Positions 16,705 through 24,632 of a DNA stretch of 43,050 nucleotides are shown here, one piece after another. A model generated the notes under the pieces. It was not told the origin of the DNA, did not search any database, and saw nothing but the letters and a program-made list of their open reading frames with translations. The position numbers and the translations under genes were made by a program. Position 1 is the first letter of the stretch, and the number at the start of each line of letters is the position of its first letter. Location of the stretch: assembly GCA_002428045.1 (NCBI GenBank), contig DIZZ01000144.1, forward strand, positions 1 to 43,050, in the 5' to 3' direction. The DNA is from Verrucomicrobia bacterium UBA6015. Lineage in GTDB: Bacteria > Verrucomicrobiota > Kiritimatiellia > UBA8416.

Positions 16705-17685
16705 TTAGGCGTTAACCACGCGCAAAAATCCACCTTTACTGCCTACGATGGCCGAGTTCGCCGCCAGACGAATATCCTCGACCTGCTCCGCTTGATCCTG
16801 CTGTGAGTGCGGCATCTCAAGCGCCTCCTGTGGTTCAGGCACAAGCGTCTTGAAATCATCCGACGCCGACTCCCGATCAAGCACCTTACGCACAATCCCT
16901 TCGTCGACGCGCTTCTTATCATACATGACAAGATACTCCAAGATATTATGACAAAGGATATTGACCCGCCGTGGCAGGCCGTTCGTGTGGGCGTGGATCA
17001 GGTCAATCGCATCCGGGGCGAAAAGGGGTGTTTGCTGCGTGTAGCCCGCCGCCCGCAGGCGCGCCTGGATCAGGTCGCGCACATCACCGGGATCAAGAGG
17101 CTTGAGCATCACCTTGGTCGCCACGCGGTCCCAGAAGTTCGGCATCGCGACAATACGCGGCAACAGTTCCAACTGACCCGCGAGGATGAGTTGCAGGATC
17201 TTGAACTGGTTGGTTTCATAATTAAGCAGGATCCGCAGAACCTCAAAGACGAAATCCGGCAGGATCTGGGCTTCATCAATCAGCAGCACCACCGTCCGGT
17301 TCTGCTCCACCCCGGCGGTGAAGAGGAACTGCTCGATCGCTTCCATATAATCGAGCGCGGTGGCGCGGTTCTCATTGGGAATCGGGACATGAAACAGCGC
17401 GGCCATGCGCGATAGGAACTGTTTTTCGGTGCGGAAATACGGATTCAGGATCATCCGGAAATCAACCGCCGGATCTTCGCAAAGCACTTGCGACAAGCGA
17501 CGTCCGACGGTGGTCTTGCCCGTGCCGATATCCCCGGCCATGACACTGAGCCCGCGCTTGAGTGCCACGGAAATCTGCAGCCGGCAAAGTGCCGCACGAT
17601 GTTCCGTGGAACCATAGAAAAAGGCGGGATCGGGACTCGTTGAAAACGGTTCCGTGACCAACCCTAATGTACGATAATAACTCAT
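16705..17685 (-). CDS. ExeA/GspA-like AAA+ ATPase
   Basis: 326 residues from ATG 17685, chosen because AAGG sits upstream and the family-typical start M-S-Y-Y-R-T-L-G-L with P-F-S-T-S-P-D-P-x-F-F-Y follows at once. The longer reading from 17724 needs a TTG. Motifs: Walker A GDIGTGKTT, Walker B VVLLIDEAQ, L-L-N-Y-E-T-N-Q-F-K-I-L-Q-L-I-L-A-G-Q, and the sensor/lid region G-L-P-R-R-V-N-I-L. ExeA-type ATPases help assemble the secretin through the peptidoglycan, usually with a membrane-bound C-terminal part. Here the C-terminus is short and no membrane segment is evident, so it is a truncated, cytoplasmic form of the family. It is followed by the GspC-like and secretin genes. Confidence 0.88.
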   Translation of the reverse strand: MSYYRTLGLVTEPFSTSPDPAFFYGSTEHRAALCRLQISVALKRGLSVMAGDIGTGKTTVGRRLSQVLCEDPAVDFRMILNPYFRTEKQFLSRMAALFHVPIPNENRATALDYMEAIEQFLFTAGVEQNRTVVLLIDEAQILPDFVFEVLRILLNYETNQFKILQLILAGQLELLPRIVAMPNFWDRVATKVMLKPLDPGDVRDLIQARLRAAGYTQQTPLFAPDAIDLIHAHTNGLPRRVNILCHNILEYLVMYDKKRVDEGIVRKVLDRESASDDFKTLVPEPQEALEMPHSQQDQAEQVEDIRLAANSAIVGSKGGFLRVVNA

Positions 17686-17742
17686 TTGACGCCTTAAACT
17701 AGGGGAAAACCCTAGGTCGGTCAATACAATTTCAAACCCTTC

Positions 17743-18684
17743 CTACACCACCCGATCGTCGTCGTATCGATAATGCCAGACCCAGAGCAGCAGCCGATTC
17801 TCCGCCTCATCCAGGTGGCAACCGGCGGCGTAGCGGAAGCATAACGTGGCGATCTCCTCGCGATGCCCCAGAAAAAAGGGGCGTCGCCGACGCCAGCGGA
17901 TGGTTTGCGGTCCATCCGGATAAAAGACCGGCGCCTTCAACAGTCGAGCCCCATTCAAGTAGCCGCAGGACCATTCCGCCGGCGTCGTTCCGTCGTTCAG
18001 AAACATATCGGCACAGGAGAAGTACCAGAGGAAATAGCGCCGTCGACGCCAGTTGAAAACCATCAGCTTGTTTCCGATGTCAACATGTGCCTGTTCCAGT
18101 CGAAGCGCTTGAGGTAGGCTGAATGAAATATCGAAAAGGCACCAGGGGATCTTCGGCTCGCCATAATGATCCTGAAACGAATGGGCAATTCGCTGAATAA
18201 TCTCCACTGGGTTTTCCGAATCCTCCGGCATCACATGAACGAGAACGAAGCAGAACATCGTTTTTCGTGGACACAGGTAAAAGGCCGTCACCAGATCATG
18301 CTGAAGAATCGCCAGCGTTTCCCCGCCCGTGTCCGCGCCCGTTTCCTTATAAATAAAATGCGTGGCGTACCATCCCTCCGGCAGGCCGTCGACGGTGATC
18401 TGTTCATCCGATTTGAGGGTCAATGGTTTGGCCGCGGTCTCGTAGCGCTTCATGATCCGCGCCAGGTCCAGATCCTTGCGGCTGCGGACCCACTCCGCCT
18501 CGAGGCGGATGGCGTACTCATCCTCCAGTTCAATGCGCCTGGCCCCGCGCCGGAGGAACTTGAAGACGGCTAAGTCCCAGTTCGACGGCACACCGAAGGA
18601 CACCCCCTCCCACGCTATCCGGCGTTCGCCATCAGGCACTGCGTTTCGGAAACACCCATCCACGGTAAATGGTCCACTTTTCAT
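17743..18684 (-). CDS. Hypothetical protein heading the ExeA/secretin run
   Basis: 313 residues from ATG 18684. An in-frame reading to 18798 would run over the promoter of the divergent gene and gives an unconvincing Thr/Lys-rich start. I do not recognise the family. It is rich in Trp, Tyr, Phe, Arg and Cys, has no signal peptide or membrane helix, and contains a clear Arg-rich patch (F-N-W-R-R-R-R-Y-F) and a W-R-R-R-R-P-F-F-L-G-H-R stretch near the C-terminus, suggesting an acidic or membrane-surface partner. A G-x-P-S-N-W-D-L-x-x-F start and G-L-P-E-G-W-Y centre are seen. It ends 57 bases before the ExeA ATG, so it may be co-transcribed with the secretion genes. Confidence 0.65.
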   Translation of the reverse strand: MKSGPFTVDGCFRNAVPDGERRIAWEGVSFGVPSNWDLAVFKFLRRGARRIELEDEYAIRLEAEWVRSRKDLDLARIMKRYETAAKPLTLKSDEQITVDGLPEGWYATHFIYKETGADTGGETLAILQHDLVTAFYLCPRKTMFCFVLVHVMPEDSENPVEIIQRIAHSFQDHYGEPKIPWCLFDISFSLPQALRLEQAHVDIGNKLMVFNWRRRRYFLWYFSCADMFLNDGTTPAEWSCGYLNGARLLKAPVFYPDGPQTIRWRRRRPFFLGHREEIATLCFRYAAGCHLDEAENRLLLWVWHYRYDDDRVV

Positions 18685-18742
18685 AGGTGGGCACTTTGCC
18701 ACAGAAGGCCGCCAGGTGCAACTTCGCGTTTTCAGTACCCTC

Positions 18743-18770
18743 TTGACTTCCGTTTCTTTTCCGGTAGTAT
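18743..18770 (+). promoter_or_regulatory. Predicted promoter of the FecR-domain gene
   Basis: TTGACT (18743-18748) and TAGTAT (18765-18770) with 16-base spacing, 50 bases upstream of the ATG at 18821 in the divergent intergenic region. Confidence 0.45.
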
Positions 18771-18820
18771 TCGAGGCTGTAGATTTAGAGCGTGTCAAGG
18801 GAAATTAGAAAGGAACGGGT

Positions 18821-19858
18821 ATGAGCATCATCAGAATGGGATGTGTCGCCATGGTCTTGGCGGCGTTGGTTTCCAGCGTGTGGGCACAGAGCGACTTGGA
18901 TCCGGCGTTCCGGGTTGTCAACGTCACCGGTGACTGCAAGATCAGCCTTCCTGGCGCAAATGATTTCGTCGAGGCGGTCGAATCCAAGGCCTACCCCTAC
19001 GGCAGCCATATCCGCACCGGCGCCCGCTCCAGCCTGGTGGCCATCATATCCGAGGGCAATACCGTCCGCGTGCTGGCCAATGCGGATGTTGTGTTCAACC
19101 ACAACACGGACGATATCAAGATCAAGAACATCCGCCTGAATGACGGCGAGGTTGAAGTGGACTTGAAAAGCACATTCAGTGAAGGCGGGAATCGCCTGAA
19201 TGTTGAAACCGCCACAGCCATCTGCGGGGCCGTCGGCACAAAATTCAACGTGGGATCACGCATCGTTGAGGACATGCGCGTGGTGATCATGCGCGTGATC
19301 AGGGGCATTATCAGGGTGCATGGCGAAAACTTTGAAGTGCTTGAGATGGATGCGGACGACGTGTTCTCCGTACTCAGTCCCGCAGATCAATCGTACTTGC
19401 GTATGAAAACCATGAAGGGCAAGCTTAATGTCACCTTCAAGGATGAGAAGATGGAGGACAAAAACGTCGAGACGACGGAAGGAATGGTCCTGAAAGTCTG
19501 GCAACGGTTTGTTCCAGAATCCAACCAACGTATCATCCATGTTCAACTTTTGGCACCGGATGGTACCCAGGCGGGTGAGTTCATATTCACCTACGGCGGC
19601 GGGGTGGCTCCGGAATTCGGGAAGGATCGGGGCGCCAACCCACCCTGGAACGAAGAGGATAAGAAACCCCGCTGGCGGGATGGCAAGCCGCCGCGCCGCG
19701 ATGGGGAACCAGGCAATCCGCTCCCACCCGATCACATTCTGAACGATATCGTTGATCTCGTTGACCGCACACTCAATGAGGAGAATATTGAGTTCGAGCA
19801 ACAACAGCAACAACCGCGTCCGCAACCACCAACCCCCACCCCGGCAGGCAGGCGTTAA
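18821..19858 (+). CDS. Secreted FecR-domain protein
   Basis: 345 residues with a signal peptide of about 23 residues (cleavage after V-W-A-Q). Residues about 30-150 match the FecR beta-domain pattern: P-Y-G-S-H-I-R-T-G-x-x-S, then I-S-E-G-N-T-V-R-V-L-A-N-A, then L-N-D-G-E-V-E-V-D-L, then V-E-T-A-T-A-I-C-G-A-V-G-T-K-F. FecR domains occur in iron-signalling anti-sigma regulators but are also common as stand-alone periplasmic proteins in this group; this one has no transmembrane sensor helix and is likely periplasmic. The C-terminal third is Pro/Arg-rich and ends in a Gln tract and Pro-rich tail. AAAGGA stands six bases before the start. The gene is divergent from the secretion cluster and followed by a strong terminator-type hairpin. 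Confidence 0.8.
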   Translation: MSIIRMGCVAMVLAALVSSVWAQSDLDPAFRVVNVTGDCKISLPGANDFVEAVESKAYPYGSHIRTGARSSLVAIISEGNTVRVLANADVVFNHNTDDIKIKNIRLNDGEVEVDLKSTFSEGGNRLNVETATAICGAVGTKFNVGSRIVEDMRVVIMRVIRGIIRVHGENFEVLEMDADDVFSVLSPADQSYLRMKTMKGKLNVTFKDEKMEDKNVETTEGMVLKVWQRFVPESNQRIIHVQLLAPDGTQAGEFIFTYGGGVAPEFGKDRGANPPWNEEDKKPRWRDGKPPRRDGEPGNPLPPDHILNDIVDLVDRTLNEENIEFEQQQQQPRPQPPTPTPAGRR

Positions 19859-19887
19859 CGGGCTGGAAAGGGTATAATACCAACCAT

Positions 19888-19924
19888 GGATGCATCCCGA
19901 TCACATTCGGGATGCATCCTTTTT
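19888..19924 (+). terminator. Strong hairpin plus T-run (terminator or attenuator)
   Basis: A perfect 12-bp stem, GGATGCATCCCG (19888-19899) with CGGGATGCATCC (19908-19919) and an 8-base loop, is followed by TTTTT. It ends the FecR gene. A TATAAT at 19873-19878 lies just upstream, so it could also act inside the leader of the next gene. Confidence 0.9.
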
Positions 19925-19950
19925 ATGAACCGCAACAATGAGAACGCATC

Positions 19951-21546
19951 ATGCTGATATCTAAATTCAACAAACTTATTCATAACAAACTGGTCTGGGC
20001 CGCCTTTGCGATTCTGGTTAGTCTCTCCATGGTTGGCCTGTTCGCCCCCACCGTGGGCGACAACGGCGGCAGCGATAATCGTATTGGCACCCTTTTTGGA
20101 GACCCGGTTATGCGGGATGAGTTGGTGCGTGCCAAGATGTTTGCGGAAGGGTTCCAGCCGACCCGGGGCGGAGAGGAAGAGCAGGCCCGCATGCAGGAGC
20201 AGGCCTGGCAGCGCATGGCGATCGTGCGCTATGCCCGCACGCTCGGGGTTACGGTGTCTGATCAGGAGGTTACCGAGACCATCATCCGGGATAAAGCCTT
20301 CGCCGTCAATGGCAGCTTCAACCGCGAGCGCTACCAGCAGCTTATCGAGAACCAGATGCGTGTGCCGATGAAGGTGTTCGAGGATTATCTGCGGGAGGAG
20401 CTGTTGCTTAACAAAATGCAGATGCTGACGGGCTCCAGCCTCTGGATCGCCCCGTATGAGCTGGCGCAGAGCGTCGCCCGCCTCACGGACCGCTTTACCG
20501 TTGACATCGTCGAGCTCACCGTATCCAATCTTGCCAGCAATGTGACGGCCAGCGATGGCGACGTCCGTGCGTTCTACGACGGAAACCCCTCCTTGTTCAA
20601 TGCGCCGGAACTTCGCAGTGTGGTTTATGTCGAATGGCCGCTTGACGAATTGGCAAAAACGGTGAATGTCTCCGAGGTGCAGATCCAGGCCCTTTACGAC
20701 CGTAACATCGAGAACTACCGGAACCCTGAGACCAATGCCCCCAGCCCGTTCAAGCCGCTTAGCGAAGTAGAGGATGAGCTTCGCAAGGAAGTGGCGGCAA
20801 CGGAAGCCCGCTCGATCGCGAGCGATTATGCCATGCAGTTCGTCAATTCGTTGCGCATGGTCGACTACGGTGATGCCGTATCGATCCATACCGTGGCAGC
20901 GGAGCTGAAGATGAACGTCTACACCACGACCCTTTTCAGTGCTGTCGAACCGCCGTCTCATATCAGCGACGGTGATCTGTTCAGCCAGGCCGCCTTCCAG
21001 CTTGACGCCAAGGATCCCTCGACATCCTATAGCCGAGCCGTGGTGGGGGATGCTGCCGTGTACATCATGGCCTGGAACACGAACCGACCGGCTTATTTGC
21101 TGACGTACGATGAGGTCAAGGACCGTGCCCGTAAATTGGCGGATCAGGATGCACAAAACCGCGCGTTTGAGACGCGTTTAACCGACCTTCAGAAGCAGCT
21201 CAGCGCCCTGACGTCAACGGGAACCCCGTTCAAGGTGGCGTCCGAAAGCCTGAAGCTTAGCGTCAAGACCGTCGGGCCGTTCTCGATCTACGATTCGAGC
21301 GCGGAAAAGGTCGACTACTTCGCCGATATAATGCCGGCGGTTATCACACTCAACGCAGGCCAGATGTCCGCCCCCGTACGGACGGATGAGGCGACATTGC
21401 TGATTCATCTTGTCTCTCGCGAGGCTGGCGATCAGGCCGAGGCCATCGCGTTGAAACCGGATGTCAACCGGATGCTGCAGTCCACCCGCATGCGCACCCA
21501 TTTTGCGGCCTGGTCAAAAGCACTGCTCGCCAACGCTAAGGAATAA
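19951..21546 (+). CDS. PpiD/SurA-like membrane-anchored periplasmic chaperone
   Basis: 531 residues. The short cytoplasmic start (N-K-L-I-H-N-K-L-V-W) and single membrane helix (about 16-32) are followed by a periplasmic SurA-N-type chaperone region (about 45-200). That layout is typical of PpiD-like proteins, which sit near the Sec translocon and assist outer-membrane proteins. Residues 210-450 hold a degenerate central part and a helical region (S-E-V-E-D-E-L-R-K-E-V). I do not see the usual parvulin active-site signature, so prolyl isomerase activity is doubtful and a pure chaperone role is likelier. The C-terminus is again alpha-helical. The ribosome site is weak (TGAGAA). The porins and secretin nearby are plausible clients. 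Confidence 0.75.
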   Translation: MLISKFNKLIHNKLVWAAFAILVSLSMVGLFAPTVGDNGGSDNRIGTLFGDPVMRDELVRAKMFAEGFQPTRGGEEEQARMQEQAWQRMAIVRYARTLGVTVSDQEVTETIIRDKAFAVNGSFNRERYQQLIENQMRVPMKVFEDYLREELLLNKMQMLTGSSLWIAPYELAQSVARLTDRFTVDIVELTVSNLASNVTASDGDVRAFYDGNPSLFNAPELRSVVYVEWPLDELAKTVNVSEVQIQALYDRNIENYRNPETNAPSPFKPLSEVEDELRKEVAATEARSIASDYAMQFVNSLRMVDYGDAVSIHTVAAELKMNVYTTTLFSAVEPPSHISDGDLFSQAAFQLDAKDPSTSYSRAVVGDAAVYIMAWNTNRPAYLLTYDEVKDRARKLADQDAQNRAFETRLTDLQKQLSALTSTGTPFKVASESLKLSVKTVGPFSIYDSSAEKVDYFADIMPAVITLNAGQMSAPVRTDEATLLIHLVSREAGDQAEAIALKPDVNRMLQSTRMRTHFAAWSKALLANAKE

Positions 21547-21570
21547 ACGTTCGCCACCAAGAGGAAGCGC

Positions 21571-22212
21571 ATGCGCTACGAGGTTCCGTTGTGCAGAATC
21601 GAAGACGTGGCGGATGTATCCGCCGAAGCCTTTATTGGCAGCAACGACCCCATCGGGAACTACATGTTCCAGAACGAACCTCAGCACTTGCTTCTGAAGC
21701 GGATATTCTTCCGTTTACTGGTAACCACATGCCCGCCTGAATCCGTCGTGCATGCCGTTTCTCCCGCGCTGGAGGCGGTAAGCATCTGGTACCCGCCCGG
21801 CATTGGGTATCCCGATGACGGGGGTGCCGATCCTTTCGGGGGGCAGGCGTTTGCCGACGCTGGCACAAAGACAAGGATAGCGGCTGTCAACGAGGTGATT
21901 GCGGCGCTGATAACGCATCTTGGCCGCGAACCGCAATGGTACCTGCACTTGGTGGCCGTACGCTCGGCGTTTCTTGGCCAGAAATATGCGTCCCTGCTGG
22001 TCAGGCCCATGCTGGCAAAAGCAGATACGGAAAATATCCCCTGCACGCTGATCACCCAGTGTCAGACCAATGTCCAGAAATATGAGCATTGGGGGTTCAG
22101 GGTGACGAAAGCGATATCCGTTCCCTGTTCCCAGGAGACGTTCTACGCCATGCGCAGACCCTGCCAGGTAGGGCGAGGTGTCCTCACCGAGCCGCCACAG
22201 CAAGGGTTTTAA
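21571..22212 (+). CDS. GNAT-family N-acetyltransferase
   Basis: 213 residues. The GNAT core is in the C-terminal half: strand W-Y-L-H-L-V-A-V, the acetyl-CoA pyrophosphate loop F-L-G-Q-K-Y-A-S-L-L-V (a degenerate form of R/Q-x-x-G-x-G/A), a following helix, T-L-I-T-Q-C-Q-T-N-V-Q-K-Y-E-H-W-G-F-R (strand 5 and the usual Y/F-x-x-x-G-F end). Substrate unknown. AGAGGA precedes the ATG at 21571. The last 16 or so codons lie inside a dispersed 31-base repeat (22166-22196), so the tail CQVGRGVLTEPPQQGF is probably a secondary extension. The stop lies 11 bases before the next start. Confidence 0.82.
   Translation: MRYEVPLCRIEDVADVSAEAFIGSNDPIGNYMFQNEPQHLLLKRIFFRLLVTTCPPESVVHAVSPALEAVSIWYPPGIGYPDDGGADPFGGQAFADAGTKTRIAAVNEVIAALITHLGREPQWYLHLVAVRSAFLGQKYASLLVRPMLAKADTENIPCTLITQCQTNVQKYEHWGFRVTKAISVPCSQETFYAMRRPCQVGRGVLTEPPQQGF
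22166..22196 (+). repeat. 31-base dispersed repeat, copy 2, inside the GNAT 3' end
   Basis: Same length and ends as 7767-7797 (AGGTAGGGCGA ... CGAGCCGCC, about two-thirds identical by eye). Here the middle GGTGTCCTCACC forms a small GGTG/CACC hairpin. It is read in frame by the GNAT gene. Confidence 0.5.
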
Positions 22213-22223
22213 AGGAGGGATGT

Positions 22224-23252
22224 ATGGACATAAACGCATTGGCTGGGAAAGTATCGAATCCGGCACAGTTGGGCGGCATTGAAACCTCTGTCTTGGATAA
22301 TGGTGCCGGACGGGGCGTCAGGGTGGCCTGGGTGAATACGGGTTCACCACTGCGTTTCAAGGTGGTGCTGGATCGGGGAATGGATATTGTGGATGCGTTC
22401 TACGGACCGTATTCGCTGGCCTGGCTTTCCCGGGCGGGCATCACCATGCCGGATCCATCAGCAAATCACGGACTGGAATGGCTACGAACATTTGCGGGCG
22501 GATTGTTGACCACCTGCGGCCTTTCGCATGTTGGCCCTCCGGAATCGGATGCCTCCGGGACGCGGGGGCTGCATGGCCTTATCAGCAACCTGCCGGCCGA
22601 ATTGACTAGCGTCGAACAACCCGACCTGGTACTGGGGAAAACCCGTATGGCGCTGAGCGGGGTGGTCCGTGAGTCAAGCATCTTCGGTCCGCATCTGGAA
22701 CTGCGCCGGACCCTCAGCAGCGCGCTGGGACAGGCGGAAATCCGCGTTCAGGATCAAGTCATCAACCGTGGCAATCAAACCGTGCCGCACATGCTGCTTT
22801 ATCATTGCAACCTGGGGTATCCGCTGGTGGATGAGGGGGCAGAGCTGATTTGGAACGGAGAGACCCGCTCGCGCGGCGGTGCACAGGACAATGCCTTGTT
22901 CGGTGGGCAACACGACGTCATGCATTGTCCAGCGCCGCTGGTGGCCCATGCAGGAACAGGCGAGGCCTGCGGGTTCATCCGCCCGGTAGCGGATGCCGAC
23001 GGCCGTTCCCGGACCGGTGTTCGCAACCGTTCGCTGGGCCTGGATCTGCAGATTGAATTCGACCCGAGGACGTTACCCTGCCTGACGAGCTGGCAGCACT
23101 GGGGGATGGGAGAATACGTGACCGGACTGGAACCGGGAACCCATTATCCCGTGGGGCAAGGCGTTGCCCGGCAGGCGGGCGACTTAATCCTGCTAGAACC
23201 GGGTGAAATCAGATCCTATGATCTCATCATCCGAGCTGGTCACTGCTGGTGA
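22224..23252 (+). CDS. Aldose 1-epimerase-like protein (DUF4432 type)
   Basis: 342 residues; AAAGGAGG six bases upstream fixes the start at 22224. An upstream in-frame start at 22089 would lie inside the GNAT gene and is rejected. The protein shows the galactose-mutarotase-like fold pattern of DUF4432: V-L-D-R-G-M-D-I near residue 50, W-L-S-R-A-G, G-L-E-W-L-R-T-F-A-G-G-L-L-T-T-C-G-L, then H-G-L-I-S-N-L-P-A, L-L-Y-H-C-N-L-G-Y-P, and a W-Q-H-W-G-M-G-E-Y-V-T-G-L-E-P end. Such proteins bind a sugar in a beta-sandwich; its substrate is unknown. The last 60 bases overlap the convergent ABC permease gene. Confidence 0.85.
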   Translation: MDINALAGKVSNPAQLGGIETSVLDNGAGRGVRVAWVNTGSPLRFKVVLDRGMDIVDAFYGPYSLAWLSRAGITMPDPSANHGLEWLRTFAGGLLTTCGLSHVGPPESDASGTRGLHGLISNLPAELTSVEQPDLVLGKTRMALSGVVRESSIFGPHLELRRTLSSALGQAEIRVQDQVINRGNQTVPHMLLYHCNLGYPLVDEGAELIWNGETRSRGGAQDNALFGGQHDVMHCPAPLVAHAGTGEACGFIRPVADADGRSRTGVRNRSLGLDLQIEFDPRTLPCLTSWQHWGMGEYVTGLEPGTHYPVGQGVARQAGDLILLEPGEIRSYDLIIRAGHCW

Positions 23253-24632
23253 CACCTCGTTCTCTGGGCATAAATCACTTCTGCGACGAGTTTCCCAGAC
23301 ACTGATGGCTTTCACCAGTAGCACGACTAGGCATGCGCACATTAATACCGCCAGCACAGCCACGGCATGTTCCCAGTTGTTCTCCTCCGTTGCCGCAAGG
23401 ATGAAGGTCGCGACCGGCAGCAGGCCGGCAATGGTAACATCCTCCAGCGCATTGGTTCCGACCGCCGTCATCAGGAGTGCGCTCAGGATGCACTGGATGA
23501 CCTGCAGCAGGATGTAGGCGGGGCCGATCCGCTTGATGCGCGAACCCAGCAGGAGAATGAGGGGCAGCGGATACAGTAGCCCCGTTACCACAGCCAGCAT
23601 CAGTGCCCATGGATTGTCGATATCCTGAAAAAGTGCCTGCAGCAGTGCCCAACTGGTCAGGCTGATCACGAAGAGATAGACAATACCGGAGGGCCAGCCC
23701 GGAAGAAAGGGGCGCAGCAAGGGCGGCAGCGGCCAGCGTCCACCATCGCGCCGGGCATAGACTGACCGGACGCGCGGCGGCTCCTCGGTCAGTGCATCGG
23801 CCCCGACGAGAATGACGAGCGGAAAGAGGAATGCCATGAACTCGTCCTGGCCGGACGCCACCGCCATGGCCGTTACGGCGGCGATACCCAGCAACCCAAT
23901 CAAGCGCTTGGGTAGGGCGTGGTTTTCGGCTTGCGGGGCGATGAGCGATGCCCCGAAGTAGAGCGCGTAGGCACCCCCGAGCAGGCACAGGCCGATGATA
24001 CCCAGCACGGTGGCTGCTTTCGGCCCGCCACCGGAGGACACGCCGCCAAAGATACTGCCTCCCATAACGGTCATCATACCGAAGCTTAGAAAGGGGAAGA
24101 TCGAGAGGACGGCGGCGATCATGATCAGCACGCGGATGGCCTTGTTCTCAACGGAAGAGAGGCCGATGGCCAGCGCGGTGAGCGCTGCGCAAGCCAGCGT
24201 GAGCCAGCCGGTAATGGCCAGGTCGGACGAGATGTCGATACCGCCGAGGAAATAGCGGATCACCATGTAAGGGAGCGTGGCGACAACGATCAGCAACGCC
24301 TGTGCGAAGAGGGCAACCCATTTGCCGACGACGATCTGGCGGGCGCTCAGCCGGGTCAGGAAGAGCAGTTCAAGCGTCTGGCTGGTGCGTTCCTCATGGA
24401 TGCCTTGGAAGCCGCGGGCGGGCATCACCGCGAGAAGCGGCACACAGAGACAGAACCAGAAGAGGCCGTTGGCGAACTCGATGTCGTTGCCGGCGCGCAC
24501 GCCCAGAAGGTAGAAGAGAATCGTGATGACCATCAGCGCCTGCTGGCCGATCAGGGTGAAAGCAAAAGCCTTGGTCTTGAGTCCCTGGCGAATCTCTTTC
24601 ACCAGGACGGGGGGGAAGATATCAATGTGCAT
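23193..24632 (-). CDS. ABC-2-type transporter permease
   Basis: 479 residues from ATG 24632, chosen because AGGAG lies six bases upstream and the sequence starts M-H-I-D-I-F-P-P-V-L-V-K-E-I-R-Q-G-L-K-T-K-A-F, the short amphipathic lead typical of ABC-2 permeases. The longer frame upstream overlaps the ATPase gene and is a shadow. About 12 hydrophobic segments are present. The E-R-T-S-Q-T-L-E-L-L-F-L-T-R-L-S coupling-helix motif lies at about 80-95. Its first 11 bases overlap the ATPase gene, so the two form one exporter. The substrate is unknown. The 3' end overlaps the convergent DUF4432 gene by 60 bases. Confidence 0.88.
   Translation of the reverse strand: MHIDIFPPVLVKEIRQGLKTKAFAFTLIGQQALMVITILFYLLGVRAGNDIEFANGLFWFCLCVPLLAVMPARGFQGIHEERTSQTLELLFLTRLSARQIVVGKWVALFAQALLIVVATLPYMVIRYFLGGIDISSDLAITGWLTLACAALTALAIGLSSVENKAIRVLIMIAAVLSIFPFLSFGMMTVMGGSIFGGVSSGGGPKAATVLGIIGLCLLGGAYALYFGASLIAPQAENHALPKRLIGLLGIAAVTAMAVASGQDEFMAFLFPLVILVGADALTEEPPRVRSVYARRDGGRWPLPPLLRPFLPGWPSGIVYLFVISLTSWALLQALFQDIDNPWALMLAVVTGLLYPLPLILLLGSRIKRIGPAYILLQVIQCILSALLMTAVGTNALEDVTIAGLLPVATFILAATEENNWEHAVAVLAVLMCACLVVLLVKAISVWETRRRSDLCPENEVSPAVTSSDDEIIGSDFTRF

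Noticed and set aside
19855..21156. 433-codon minus-strand open frame
   Set aside because: It is antisense to the PpiD-like gene and would run through the terminator hairpin.
22089..22223. Upstream extension of the DUF4432 gene
   Set aside because: It would overlap the GNAT gene in another frame; AAAGGAGG fixes the start at 22224.
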